A stretch of DNA of 64,000 bases, taken from the NCBI GenBank assembly GCA_965219125.1, contig CBDCMO010000002.1, positions 2,232,001 to 2,296,000 of the forward strand, given 5' to 3'. Each line of letters opens with the position of its first letter. Position 1 is the stretch's first letter. This DNA is from JBBSOK01 sp965219125. GTDB taxonomy: Bacteria; Bacteroidota; Bacteroidia; Flavobacteriales; Flavobacteriaceae. The position numbers were made by a program, and so were the translations under genes. The notes beneath the pieces are model-generated. The model did not search any database. It worked only from the letters and a program-made list of their open reading frames with translations, and was not told where the DNA came from. This document shows, one piece after another, positions 53,082 through 61,940 of the stretch.

Positions 53082-53454
53082 GCTTTGGCTTATAATTGCT
53101 GTGGGATATACGCTTATCATTACAATTCTATTTTTAATGCCAGCTAGCAATCTCCCCAAACTATCTATTTGGGGAAAAATTCCATATTTTGACAAATGGA
53201 TACATAGTAGCTTTCACGCCGCACTAGCTTTTCTATGGTTAAAATATTTGCTTCCAAAAAGAAATATTCCGGTTAAACGGATATTTGGTTTATTGATATT
53301 TTGCTGTTTGCTATATGGCATAATAATTGAAGTAGTTCAATACAGTTTAAATGATGGACGAAATGCAGATGGATGGGACGTTCTAGCCAATTTTACAGGA
53401 ACATTAATAGGTGTGATTATTTTTGCACTGACCACAAAAAAATTAACGACATAA
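53047..53454 (+). CDS. VanZ-family membrane protein
   Basis: Encodes 135 residues with about four helices. VanZ features: LWLIIAVGYTLIITILFLMP, FDKWIHSSFHAALAFLWLKY with conserved His, and the C-terminal IIIEVVQYSLNDGRNADGWD (E-x-x-Q plus R-x-x-D-x-x-D). Length is normal for a single-domain VanZ. It is found beside sprA in flavobacteria; the function of such stand-alone VanZ proteins is unknown. The 35-bp overlap with gcvH is unusual; a later TTG near 53084 is an alternative start that would avoid most of it. Confidence 0.85.
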   Translation: MPQPTKNLLGHKLWLIIAVGYTLIITILFLMPASNLPKLSIWGKIPYFDKWIHSSFHAALAFLWLKYLLPKRNIPVKRIFGLLIFCCLLYGIIIEVVQYSLNDGRNADGWDVLANFTGTLIGVIIFALTTKKLTT

Positions 53455-53524
53455 ATTTATCAATTAGTTTTTACTCTAAGTGATAATTTATATATCTTAG
53501 CGACACATTTTAATACCTTTTATT

Positions 53525-54247
53525 ATGGAATCAAAAAAAAATCCGAAAGCAGAAGTAGGACGCAGAAGTATGCTATTCTTTCAAATAGGAATGGTGCTTA
53601 TGCTGCTAGTAGCTTGGATGGCCGTAGAATGGAAGTCTTACGATAAGCGTGAGGCAGACACATCAATGTTTAATGTTGATGATGAACTTGTTGAAGAAAT
53701 ACCTATTACAAATCAATTAACGCCACCGCCACCGCCACCACCACCGCCACCAGCACCTGAGGTTATTGAGGTTGTTGAAGATGAGGTAGAAATTGAAGAA
53801 ACTGTAATTAAATCTACAGAAACAAAACCTGAAGAGAAAATTGCAAAAGTTGCTGATATTGTTGTTGTTAAGGAAGAAGTAATAGAAGATGTTCCTTTCG
53901 CAGTAATTGAAAATGTGCCAATTTATCCAGGCTGTGAGGGTGAAAAGACAAATCAAGCCAAAAAGGATTGTATGTCTGAAAAAATCCAAAAATTTGTATC
54001 TAAAAAGTTTAATACTGAACTTGCCAACGATCTTGGTTTAGAAGGTATTCAACAAATTTATGTACAGTTTAAGATAGATAAAAACGGAGACATTACCGAT
54101 GTTCGGGCTCGCGCACCGCACCCAAGGTTGGAAAAAGAAGCCAAGGATGTAATTAATGCGCTTCCAAAAATGACACCAGGTAAGCAGCGAGGTAAAGCAG
54201 TAGGTGTTCTTTATGCATTGCCTATTAAATTTCAAATCGAAAATTAA
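53525..54247 (+). CDS. tonB: Energy transducer TonB
   Basis: Encodes 240 residues. Cytoplasmic start, one transmembrane helix (residues 18-37, FQIGMVLMLLVAWMAVEW), then a polyproline stretch of ten Pro (near residue 67-76), an acidic/basic linker of Glu/Val/Lys and a TonB-C domain (GIQQIYVQFKIDKNGDITDV ... PGKQRGKAVGVLYALPIKF). It transduces the proton-motive force to outer-membrane receptors, here possibly also linked to the gliding/T9SS block. YPGCEGE with paired Cys (residues 138 and 148) recurs in flavobacterial TonBs of this type. The ExbB/ExbD genes are not nearby. Confidence 0.92.
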   Translation: MESKKNPKAEVGRRSMLFFQIGMVLMLLVAWMAVEWKSYDKREADTSMFNVDDELVEEIPITNQLTPPPPPPPPPPAPEVIEVVEDEVEIEETVIKSTETKPEEKIAKVADIVVVKEEVIEDVPFAVIENVPIYPGCEGEKTNQAKKDCMSEKIQKFVSKKFNTELANDLGLEGIQQIYVQFKIDKNGDITDVRARAPHPRLEKEAKDVINALPKMTPGKQRGKAVGVLYALPIKFQIEN

Positions 54248-54271
54248 CTATACACATACCAATTATTTATT

Positions 54272-54308
54272 AAACCCAGTTTCAAATTCTTTGATGCTGG
54301 GTTTTTTT
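54272..54308 (+). terminator. Terminator of the sprA-gcvH-vanZ-tonB unit
   Basis: AAACCCAG (54272-54279) pairs with CTGGGTTT (54297-54304), followed by a T run, 25 bp past tonB. Confidence 0.85.
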
Positions 54309-54477
54309 ATTGCCGCTATTCCAAAAAAGGATTTGAAATTTAAACTCAATTCCCTACTTATTTAATTTAATACATTATAAGGATTTCAACTCAAAAAATA
54401 TTTCGCAAACCTCTAGTAAAATGAAAAGTGAATATTGCATAAAAACTGTATCTTTCAGCCGTAAATCGTAAAATAAA

Positions 54478-56580
54478 ATGTTGAGAAATCTTCTTCAAAT
54501 TTTCATATTTATATTTTCAGCAAGTATAGCGACGGCGCAAATTACCAATTCGGAAATTGAAAAATATCCGGTCTTTTCAAATTGTAATTCGGTTGACATC
54601 TCTCAACTTCCTAACTGTTTCAATACAACTATACAACAATTAATTTTCGATAATTTTAAAATTCCCGAAGTAGTTTCAAAAGAAAATTATAAAGGCAAAA
54701 CAAGTATATTTTTTGAAGTAGATAAAGAAGGAAATTTTAAAGTGCTTTATGTTGATGCAATGTACAAACCTTTAAAAGAAGAGGTAATTCGTGTTTTTAG
54801 TACTTTCCCAAAAATTGGACCGGCAACCTATAATAGTAATCCAACATACGCTCAATTTACTATGGATATTAAAATTCCATTGGAAAAACCGGGAAGTATA
54901 GTAATACCGGAAGTTAAAGAAATTTCAACCGAGCAAGAAGCAATTGTTCAATTAAAAAATGAATACGATGCTATTGCAAAAATTCCCTACGCTAATCAGG
55001 AATATCGTAGTAATATAAATATTCCACTTTCACACCACAACTACAGTCTTTTTGATCCTGCCTTAAACCGAGTTGGCCAAAATAATCACACTGCGCAAAA
55101 GCCTTATATATATAGTGAAGTAAATAAATATTACAATTTTGAAGCTGAAAACCAAAAGCTGCTCAAAAATAAAAGTTCGTGGTTTGGCCGAAAACTATGG
55201 AACGAACACTTAATTACACTTTCAAACGAGGACTATTGGCTAACCTTGGACGCTGGTGTAGATTTGCAAGTAGGAAAAGATTTTGACGCAGATATAAACA
55301 CTTATAATAACACGCGCTTGGTTTATACGCAGGGCGGAATTGGTAAAAACCTTAGTTTTTTTGCTGTAATTTATGAAAGCCAAGGGCGTTTTGCGGACTA
55401 TTTTAATAGGTATGCGCGCAGTATAAAACCAGATGGCGGTAATCCTGCAATCATTCCTGGACGTGGTATTGCAAAAAAATTTAGATCAGATAGTTTTGAT
55501 TACCCAATAGCGACCGGCCATATTTCATACACGCCATCTGAACATTTTAATGTGCAATTAGGTCACGGCAAACAGTTTATTGGTGACGGCTATCGTTCTT
55601 TGTTTTTTAGTGATAACGCAAGTTCATTTCCTTTCTTCAAAATAAATACTACTTTTTGGAAAATAAAATATACAAATACGTGGACTTCGCTTCGCGATGT
55701 TCGCAGCGAGGTTACAGATAAGGGTTCATTTAGAACAAAATATCTAGCAAACCATTATTTAAGTTACAACGTTACCAAGCGTTTGAACATAGGTTTGTTT
55801 GAATCTGTACTTTGGCAAAACGACAACGACCGCGGTTTCGATTTTAATTATCTAAACCCAATAATATTTTACCGAGCTATTGAGTTTTCAACAGGTTCTC
55901 GTGGCGGAAATGCATTAATTGGGATAAGTGGGAAGTATAAAATTAATGATCGCGTAAATGTTTACGGACAGTGGATTATTGATGAGTTTTCAGGAAAGGC
56001 AGTTTTTAGCGGTAATGGTAGTTATCAAAATAAAACGGGTTATCAGTTAGGTGCAAAATATTATGATGCCTTTGGATTTAAGGGACTTTACTTGCAAGCC
56101 GAATACAATCGAGTGCGGCCTTTTACCTATTCTCATAATACAATTGTATTAAATTATGGGCATAATAATCAACCATTGGCACATACTTTGGGCTCCAATT
56201 TTTCTGAATTTGTTGGAATAGCAAGATATCAAACTGGCCGTATTTTTGGCGATCTTAAAATTATCTCTGCATTAAGAGGATTGGAATATAACACACCGGA
56301 AAATCCGAAGTTTTACGGTGGCGATATTTATGGTGACGAGCGAGATAGAATTAGTGATTTGAACAATAAAATAGGCCAAGGAAATACAACAAACTTTCTT
56401 CACGCTGAATTACAAGCCGGTTATCTTATAAATCCTGCTACCAACCTTAAAATTTACGGAAGTCTAATTTTTAGGGATTTTAAACCACTTCAAAATACGG
56501 TTGATGTTTTTGAAAATCAGACAACTTGGTTAAATTTTGGACTTAGGACAGATTTGTTTAATTGGTATTATGATTTTTAG
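54478..56580 (+). CDS. remB: Gliding motility protein RemB-like, outer-membrane barrel with N-terminal TonB-C-like domain
   Basis: Encodes 700 residues. Signal peptide MLRNLLQIFIFIFSASIATA. Residues about 45-140 (IQQLIFDNFKIPEVVSKENY, TSIFFEVDKEGNFKVLYVDA, QFTMDIKIPLEKPG) have the TonB-C strand pattern. The rest is a beta-barrel-type protein, with NEDYWLTLDAGVDLQVGKDF, FRTKYLANHYLSYNVTKRLN and a C-terminal WLNFGLRTDLFNWYYDF. Location directly after tonB and downstream of sprA fits remB of Flavobacterium johnsoniae (near Fjoh_1653-1657 as I recall). It is likely a gliding/adhesion component at the cell surface. The symbol rests on synteny and overall character. Confidence 0.78.
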   Translation: MLRNLLQIFIFIFSASIATAQITNSEIEKYPVFSNCNSVDISQLPNCFNTTIQQLIFDNFKIPEVVSKENYKGKTSIFFEVDKEGNFKVLYVDAMYKPLKEEVIRVFSTFPKIGPATYNSNPTYAQFTMDIKIPLEKPGSIVIPEVKEISTEQEAIVQLKNEYDAIAKIPYANQEYRSNINIPLSHHNYSLFDPALNRVGQNNHTAQKPYIYSEVNKYYNFEAENQKLLKNKSSWFGRKLWNEHLITLSNEDYWLTLDAGVDLQVGKDFDADINTYNNTRLVYTQGGIGKNLSFFAVIYESQGRFADYFNRYARSIKPDGGNPAIIPGRGIAKKFRSDSFDYPIATGHISYTPSEHFNVQLGHGKQFIGDGYRSLFFSDNASSFPFFKINTTFWKIKYTNTWTSLRDVRSEVTDKGSFRTKYLANHYLSYNVTKRLNIGLFESVLWQNDNDRGFDFNYLNPIIFYRAIEFSTGSRGGNALIGISGKYKINDRVNVYGQWIIDEFSGKAVFSGNGSYQNKTGYQLGAKYYDAFGFKGLYLQAEYNRVRPFTYSHNTIVLNYGHNNQPLAHTLGSNFSEFVGIARYQTGRIFGDLKIISALRGLEYNTPENPKFYGGDIYGDERDRISDLNNKIGQGNTTNFLHAELQAGYLINPATNLKIYGSLIFRDFKPLQNTVDVFENQTTWLNFGLRTDLFNWYYDF

Positions 56581-56618
56581 AAATAGATTTTCTTTATAGG
56601 ATAATATTTCAATTTAAG

Positions 56619-56650
56619 TTGGCAAAAAATAGCTTGTAACCGTATCTTTG
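56619..56650 (+). promoter_or_regulatory. Promoter of the cytochrome oxidase biogenesis cluster
   Basis: TTGG (56619-56622), 20-bp gap, TATCTTTG (56643-56650). One of the best matches to the Bacteroidota promoter in the window, 25 bp before the heme O synthase start. Confidence 0.65.
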
Positions 56651-56674
56651 CGCCGCTTAAGAAATTGAAAAATC

Positions 56675-57568
56675 TTGTCACAAATCCAAACTTTATCGCT
56701 TAAACCATCATTGGTTAAAACTTTTACCGAAATCACTAAATTTAGGCTTTCGGTAAGTGTGCTGTTTTCTAGCGTTGCCGGTTATTTGTTGGGCGCAGAA
56801 ACTATTGATTTCTCTATATTATTCCTTTTGTGTGTTGGTGGCTATTGTATGGTTGGTGCCAGCAATGTCTTCAACCAAATTATTGAAAAAGATTTAGACG
56901 CACTTATGCTGCGAACTAAAGATAGGCCATTGCCGGCTGGTTATATGGCTGTGCAATCTGCCTTAATTTTAGGCATAGTCCTCACTATAATTGGATTGGT
57001 AGTTCTTTATATAATCAATCCACAAACTGCTATGTTTGGCGCTATTTCAATATTTATGTACGTGGCGCTTTATACACCTTTAAAAACTAAAACACCGCTT
57101 GCTGTTTTTGTTGGAGCATTTCCGGGCGCAATCCCGTTTATGTTGGGTTGGGTTGCTGCTACCAATAATTTTGGTATTGAGCCTGGAACATTGTTTATGA
57201 TTCAGTTTTTTTGGCAGTTTCCCCACTTTTGGGCAATAGGCTGGTTTTTATTTGATGATTACAAAAAAGGAGGATTTTTCATGCTTCCAAATGGAAAAAG
57301 GGATAAAGGAACCGCAATACAAGTTGTGCTTTATACTATTTGGACGCTTTTAGCTTCGTTAATCCCGGTAATGGGTGTCACAGGAAGACTTTATTTAACG
57401 CCAATTTCAGGATTTATTATTGGTGTGTTGGGAGTTGGATTGCTTTATTATGCAATTCAATTATATATTAAGAAGACAGATAAAACTGCTAAACAATTAA
57501 TGCTGGCAAGTGTTAGTTACATAACCTTGTTGCAAATAATATATGTTGCAGATAAATTCTTGAGATAG
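56675..57568 (+). CDS. ctaB: Protoheme IX farnesyltransferase (heme O synthase)
   Basis: Encodes 297 residues (TTG start) of a UbiA-superfamily membrane protein. It farnesylates heme B to heme O for the cytochrome oxidase. Asp-rich motif 1 lies in NVFNQIIEKDLDALMLRTKDRPLPAG near residue 68 and the later WQFPHFWAIGWFLFDDYKKG near residue 171 carries the second Asp region. About eight to nine helices. It opens the oxidase cluster, which includes subunits III and IV and the copper chaperones. Confidence 0.96.
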   Translation: MSQIQTLSLKPSLVKTFTEITKFRLSVSVLFSSVAGYLLGAETIDFSILFLLCVGGYCMVGASNVFNQIIEKDLDALMLRTKDRPLPAGYMAVQSALILGIVLTIIGLVVLYIINPQTAMFGAISIFMYVALYTPLKTKTPLAVFVGAFPGAIPFMLGWVAATNNFGIEPGTLFMIQFFWQFPHFWAIGWFLFDDYKKGGFFMLPNGKRDKGTAIQVVLYTIWTLLASLIPVMGVTGRLYLTPISGFIIGVLGVGLLYYAIQLYIKKTDKTAKQLMLASVSYITLLQIIYVADKFLR

Positions 57569-57618
57569 CAAAAGGAATTCAAAAAGTAGCTTTAATAAAT
57601 GATAGAATTTTCACGATA

Positions 57619-58197
57619 ATGGATTTAACAGAAGGATCTCACAGAGAAAAGGTAGCCAGAGCAAAAAAAAATATGCTTTGGTTTGGTTTAATAAGTTTAA
57701 CCATGAGTTTTGCCGGTCTTACAAGTGCTTATGTTGTTAGTAGTGAAAGGCCAGATTGGATTATAGATTTTAACATACCAAGTGCATTCTATATTAGTTT
57801 GGCATTAATTGTTGCTAGTAGTATAACATTGTTTTTTGCAGTAAGACTCGCCAAAAAAAATGAACATAAATTTGTTGGCATCTTATTAATCACAACATTT
57901 TTATTGGGTGCGGCATTTGTGTATTTTCAATTCCAGGGTTTTTCTCAAATAATTGGAGATGGATATTATTTTACGGGTGAAGAAAGTAATATAACCACAA
58001 GTTTTATCTATTTAGTAGTATTGCTTCACGTTGCGCACGTTTCAGTCGGCCTTATTTGCTTGCTTGTTACAATTTATAATGAATTTAAACAGAAATACAA
58101 CAACGGGAATACATTAGGTCTTGAACTTGCCGCTACATTTTGGCATTTTGTTGACTTCCTGTGGATTTATCTCTTCTTTTTCATCTATTTTATGTAA
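57619..58197 (+). CDS. Cytochrome c oxidase subunit III (short form)
   Basis: Encodes 192 residues with five transmembrane helices. Family features: KNMLWFGLISLTMSFAGLTS, VVLLHVAHVSVGLICLLVTI and LELAATFWHFVDFLWIYLFF (the typical WHFVD near the C-terminus). It stabilises the oxidase core. It begins 50 bp after ctaB. Having two subunit III genes in a row is normal in Bacteroidota caa3 clusters. Confidence 0.93.
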   Translation: MDLTEGSHREKVARAKKNMLWFGLISLTMSFAGLTSAYVVSSERPDWIIDFNIPSAFYISLALIVASSITLFFAVRLAKKNEHKFVGILLITTFLLGAAFVYFQFQGFSQIIGDGYYFTGEESNITTSFIYLVVLLHVAHVSVGLICLLVTIYNEFKQKYNNGNTLGLELAATFWHFVDFLWIYLFFFIYFM

Positions 58198-58303
58198 ACT
58201 GAAAAGATGGTTTTAAGTAACTCATTTTCAAACTGCCACTAAAATTGGTGCTTTTCTAATAACAAAAAAATATTTTCGGGTTTCGTTACATAAAATAAAT
58301 ATG

Positions 58304-58311
58304 TATTTTTG
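58304..58311 (+). promoter_or_regulatory. -7 element (TATTTTTG) for the long subunit III gene
   Basis: A TAnnTTTG match 27 bp before the ATG at 58339, in the 141-bp gap. It suggests a second, internal promoter. Confidence 0.4.
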
Positions 58312-58338
58312 AAACCTATTTAACACCAAATTATCTTT

Positions 58339-59322
58339 ATGGAAACTACTGTTGTAAAAACAGGTACCGAAGGAAAAACCTGGGGAGGTGGTAACCACCC
58401 ATTAAGAGCCAGTTATGGCAAAATGATGATGTGGTTCTTTATCGTATCAGATGCCCTAACATTTTCCGGTTTTTTGGCCGCTTACGGTTTTTCACGTTTT
58501 AAATTTGTTGATTCTTGGCCGGTTGCCGATCAAGTTTTTACCCACTTTCCATTTTTACATGGCGTAGATGCGCCAATGTATTACGTGGCATTTATGACGT
58601 TTATCCTTATATTTTCATCTGTAACGATGGTTTTGGCGGTAGATGCTGGACACAAAATGCAACAGGGCAAAGTTATTTGGTATTTGTTTTTTACCATTAT
58701 CGGCGGTCTTATCTTCGTTGGCTCTCAGGCTTGGGAGTGGAATACTTTTATTAAAGGAGAATTTGGCGCAGTTGAAACCAACGGCGGTAAAATAATACAA
58801 TTTATAAATGCCGAGGGCGAACGTGTAGCAATTGCCGATTTTGCCGCTACCAATGCAAGTGAGCGTATTGTGCAAGAAGACAATACAGGAATTTGGTATG
58901 AAGGCGAACCCATTACACAAACAAAATATAACATAGACCAGGTTAAAGCTGGTTTTATGACGCATCCGGAAGTGCTTATTAGAACTGAATTGAAAGATGA
59001 GCACGGCCACCCAATAGTTTTATCTCGTGCAGAGTCTGAAGCTACTTTAAAGAATGATGGCAAGTTGGTTGTAGAAGGTGCAAACCTTACGCACAACGAA
59101 TATGGACATCCATTATTTGCCGACTTCTTTTTCTTTATTACAGGATTTCACGGGTTTCACGTTTTCTCTGGGGTTATTTTTAACTTCATTGTTTTCGTAA
59201 ATGTAATTATGGGTACGTATGAGCGTCGAGGGAGCTACGAAATGGTTGAAAAAGTAGGGCTTTATTGGCACTTTGTAGATTTAGTATGGGTATTTGTATT
59301 TACATTCTTTTACCTTGTTTAA
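58339..59322 (+). CDS. Cytochrome c oxidase subunit III (long form)
   Basis: Encodes 327 residues. N-terminal GGNHPLRASYGKMMMWFFIV, then paired helices FMTFILIFSSVTMVLAVDAG and YLFFTIIGGLIFVGSQAWEW. A periplasmic loop of about 115 residues (FIKGEFGAVETNGGKIIQFI ... LTHNEYGHPLFADFFF) is inserted before ITGFHGFHVFSGVIFNFIVF and the final YWHFVDLVWVFVFTFFY. The loop is a feature of some Bacteroidota subunit III proteins. It works in the oxidase complex in the inner membrane. Confidence 0.92.
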   Translation: METTVVKTGTEGKTWGGGNHPLRASYGKMMMWFFIVSDALTFSGFLAAYGFSRFKFVDSWPVADQVFTHFPFLHGVDAPMYYVAFMTFILIFSSVTMVLAVDAGHKMQQGKVIWYLFFTIIGGLIFVGSQAWEWNTFIKGEFGAVETNGGKIIQFINAEGERVAIADFAATNASERIVQEDNTGIWYEGEPITQTKYNIDQVKAGFMTHPEVLIRTELKDEHGHPIVLSRAESEATLKNDGKLVVEGANLTHNEYGHPLFADFFFFITGFHGFHVFSGVIFNFIVFVNVIMGTYERRGSYEMVEKVGLYWHFVDLVWVFVFTFFYLV

Positions 59323-59345
59323 GATAAAAATTTCGATTTTATAAA

Positions 59346-59744
59346 ATGGCACATCACGAAGAACATTCAGATCATCAATTAGCAATATTTAGAGGTAGGC
59401 TTAAATTTAGAAATAACGTATCTAAAATTTGGGGCGTGTTTTTCTTCCTTTCAATAGTTACTATTGTTGAAGTTACACTTGGTATTATTAGACCAGATTT
59501 CTTAGTAGATCATCACTTTTTAGCGATGAAATTGTTAAATTGGGTATTCATCGTTCTTACTTTGGTAAAAGCGTACTACATAACCTGGGATTTTATGCAC
59601 ATGCGCGACGAAAAAAGTGCATTGAGAAGAGCAGTAATTTGGACCGCAATTTTTCTAATTTCATATTTGGTGCTTATCCTTTTGATTGAAGGAGATTACA
59701 TTTATGAAGTGTATAAAAACAATTACATAAAGTTCGATTTCTAA
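59346..59744 (+). CDS. Cytochrome c oxidase subunit IV (caa3-type)
   Basis: Encodes 132 residues with three transmembrane helices (IWGVFFFLSIVTIVEVTLGI, LLNWVFIVLTLVKAYYITWD and AVIWTAIFLISYLVLILLIE). The segment KAYYITWDFMHMRDEKSALR and the small size fit the COX4-like (CtaF/CyoD) subunit family. It lies 24 bp after subunit III, same transcript. It ends at a strong terminator. Confidence 0.92.
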   Translation: MAHHEEHSDHQLAIFRGRLKFRNNVSKIWGVFFFLSIVTIVEVTLGIIRPDFLVDHHFLAMKLLNWVFIVLTLVKAYYITWDFMHMRDEKSALRRAVIWTAIFLISYLVLILLIEGDYIYEVYKNNYIKFDF

Positions 59745-59768
59745 AAAACTTAAAAAATATATCTTTAA

Positions 59769-59804
59769 ACAAAACCTCTGATTTTTCAGGGGTTTTGTTT
59801 TTTA
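59769..59804. terminator. Terminator after subunit IV (bidirectional)
   Basis: ACAAAACCTCTG (59769-59780) pairs with CAGGGGTTTTGT (59787-59798), one mismatch, followed by T run 59798-59803. An A run precedes it on the other side. Confidence 0.88.
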
Positions 59805-59819
59805 TTAAATTCCTAAATA

Positions 59820-59915
59820 TTAGTCAAAATAATAGTAGCCGTTTGAATGAAAAATGGAAGAACATTGAAAAGTATCATAACCTTCAACATGCACAAAACC
59901 ATCAAAAGTATTCAT
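59820..59915 (-). CDS. Possible 31-residue small ORF
   Basis: ATG at 59915, stop at 59820-59822, giving MNTFDGFVHVEGYDTFQCSS and then IFHSNGYYYFD. It sits alone in a 267-bp gap and ends at the bidirectional terminator. There is no recognisable ribosome site or family. It may be chance. Confidence 0.2.
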   Translation of the reverse strand: MNTFDGFVHVEGYDTFQCSSIFHSNGYYYFD

Positions 59916-59964
59916 AGTATCATTTTAAACCTGATGCCTTAACGTAAAAATTAACGCAATAACA

Positions 59965-59995
59965 TTGCTCAAACATCTATTCGACTGTATTTTTG
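59965..59995 (+). promoter_or_regulatory. Promoter of the SCO-like unit
   Basis: TTG (59965-59967), 20-bp gap, TATTTTTG (59988-59995). A well-spaced Bacteroidota promoter, 17 bp before the start at 60012. Confidence 0.6.
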
Positions 59996-60011
59996 CAGGG
60001 AATTTTATACG

Positions 60012-60683
60012 ATGGAAGAAGCTAACAAAACCAAGAAATTTATAGTTTTAGGTGTTTTATTTATACTGCCTCTAACTGCTTATATGTTTTTTGCATCAGG
60101 CGTGAATAATTTTCTTCGATTGCCAATTTTGAAAAAGAATGTTGCTGAAATATCCAACTTTCAATCGCTTAAAGGTGAAGAAATTGAATTGAAAGACCAC
60201 ATTACAATCTTAGGATTTTTTGGAAGTAATCTTGAGGAAAACAAAGCCTACGCTTATAATCTCGCACACAAAATCTATAAAAAGAATTATCAATTTAAAG
60301 ATTTTCAATTCGTAATTCTATTGCCTGAAATTGCTCGGGATCAAGCGGCAGTACTCGATAAAAAATTATCAGAAATAGAAAACACGAGTAATTGGCATTT
60401 CGCCTTCGGAAGTGATGCCGATATAACAACTGTTTTTAATTCACTTAATTCGCCATTCAAATTGGATAGCACATTTACAAGTCCGTATGTTTTTATAATT
60501 GACAAAGAAGAAAATCTGCGCGGTCGAAAGGATGACGGCGATAAAAAGGATGAAAAATTATATGGTTATGATAGCCGGACAATAGCCGAAATAAATGATA
60601 AAATGAATGATGATGTAAAGGCAATTCTTGCTGAATATCGGCTCGCTTTAAAAAAGAACAAAAACGCTTCGAGGCAGATTTAA
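60012..60683 (+). CDS. SCO-like membrane-anchored thioredoxin-fold protein lacking Cys ligands
   Basis: Encodes 223 residues. An N-terminal transmembrane anchor (IVLGVLFILPLTAYMFFASG) is followed by a thioredoxin-fold domain (EEIELKDHITILGFFGSNLE ... STFTSPYVFIIDKEENLRGR). The place where SCO proteins carry CxxxC is occupied by FFGSNLEENK, with no Cys anywhere in the visible region, so copper binding is unlikely. It precedes the SCO gene and shares its layout, which suggests a degenerate paralogue in oxidase assembly. Function unproven. Confidence 0.75.
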   Translation: MEEANKTKKFIVLGVLFILPLTAYMFFASGVNNFLRLPILKKNVAEISNFQSLKGEEIELKDHITILGFFGSNLEENKAYAYNLAHKIYKKNYQFKDFQFVILLPEIARDQAAVLDKKLSEIENTSNWHFAFGSDADITTVFNSLNSPFKLDSTFTSPYVFIIDKEENLRGRKDDGDKKDEKLYGYDSRTIAEINDKMNDDVKAILAEYRLALKKNKNASRQI

Positions 60684-60736
60684 CCTTTAATTAATTAGAA
60701 GCGAATTATCTAATTTCAAATTTTAAATTAACAATT

Positions 60737-61378
60737 TTGAAAAAACAGAATTATTATATAGGTCTTGCTTTTATCCTGCTTGTCTTCGGAATTTGGGCGA
60801 TTCCAAAGATTGTAAAACATCTTTCAAAACCGGACTTGGCTTACATTGTAAAAGATGACATAAAAGCAGAAGTGCCGCCATTTTCATTTTTGGACCAAAA
60901 TGGGAAAACCATTACCAATAAAGATTACAAAGGAAAAGTTTATGTTGTTGAATTTTTCTTCACAAGTTGCACTTCAATTTGCCCTATTATGACTGAAAGC
61001 ATGAAAACAGTGCAGGACCAATTTAATGCAAATGCGAATGTTGGGATTGCATCTTTTTCAATTGACCCACAGTTTGATTCGCCCGAAGTTTTAAAAAAAT
61101 ATGCTGAAATAAGAAAAATAAACAAACCGCAATGGCATTTATTAACGGGCGATAAAGACGAAATATTTAAATTGGCGAATGCAGGCTTTAATCTTTATGT
61201 AGCACAAATGCCAGATAAACCGGACGGTTTTGAACATTCAGGGTATTTTGCACTGGTTGATAAAGAAGGTTTTATTAGATCGCGAATAGATGAAAATGGA
61301 AATCCAATTATTTATTACGATGGCCTAAAAGATGAAGATGTTAAAATGCTGATTGAAGACATAAACAAGTTGCTATAA
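60737..61378 (+). CDS. SCO1/SenC-family copper chaperone
   Basis: Encodes 213 residues (TTG start) with an N-terminal transmembrane helix (YYIGLAFILLVFGIWAIPKI). The thioredoxin domain has the copper motif CTSICPIM (CxxxC, residues 81-85 or so) and a His ligand in FEHSGYFALVDKEGF. It is needed to build the CuA centre of cytochrome oxidase. It stands 53 bp after the SCO-like gene and 2 bp before DUF420. Copper ligands are complete. Confidence 0.94.
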   Translation: MKKQNYYIGLAFILLVFGIWAIPKIVKHLSKPDLAYIVKDDIKAEVPPFSFLDQNGKTITNKDYKGKVYVVEFFFTSCTSICPIMTESMKTVQDQFNANANVGIASFSIDPQFDSPEVLKKYAEIRKINKPQWHLLTGDKDEIFKLANAGFNLYVAQMPDKPDGFEHSGYFALVDKEGFIRSRIDENGNPIIYYDGLKDEDVKMLIEDINKLL

Positions 61379-61380
61379 AT

Positions 61381-61911
61381 ATGGTAGAAGCAAAACTAAA
61401 TAGTGCAAAAAAATATGGAATATGGATTTGGATTTTATCAATCGCAATTCCTGTAGTTGTAGCCATCTTGTTTTCGGTAAGAATTCCAGGAGTTGAAAGG
61501 ATAGGATTTTTACCACCAATTTATGCAACCATTAATGGTATAACCGCAATTTTATTGATTTTGGCATTAATTCAAATTAAAAAAGGAAATGTAGAAGCGC
61601 ACGAACGCATAATGAAAACCAACATTGTTTTATCTTGCATCTTTTTGCTCTTGTACGTGGTTTATCATATGACGTCAGATTCAACATCCTTTGGTGGTGA
61701 AGGTGCAATTAGATACGTATATTTCACGTTACTTATTAGTCATATTTTACTATCAATCACCGTTATTCCTTTTGTCTTGGTAACCTACGTTCGGGCAATC
61801 ACTGGGAATTATGTAATGCATAAAAAAATTGCAAGAATCACGTTCCCAATTTGGTTGTATGTTGCTGTTACGGGGGTAATTGTTTATTTGATGATTTCAC
61901 CTTATTATTAA
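61381..61911 (+). CDS. DUF420 membrane protein
   Basis: Encodes 176 residues with five transmembrane helices. ATINGITAILLILALIQIKK with KGNVEAHERIMKTNIVLSCI and HKKIARITFPIWLYVAVTGV are DUF420 segments, with conserved His residues that could bind heme or copper. The family is linked to cytochrome oxidase assembly by gene neighbourhood. ATG starts 2 bp after the SCO stop, so the two are translationally coupled. Confidence 0.9.
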   Translation: MVEAKLNSAKKYGIWIWILSIAIPVVVAILFSVRIPGVERIGFLPPIYATINGITAILLILALIQIKKGNVEAHERIMKTNIVLSCIFLLLYVVYHMTSDSTSFGGEGAIRYVYFTLLISHILLSITVIPFVLVTYVRAITGNYVMHKKIARITFPIWLYVAVTGVIVYLMISPYY

Positions 61912-61940
61912 TTTTAAACTTAGTTGTAATTTTAGATAAA

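Noticed and set aside
57619..59322. Duplicate subunit III genes as an assembly or duplication artefact
   Set aside because: The two proteins differ in length and sequence, and this arrangement is typical of Bacteroidota oxidase clusters.
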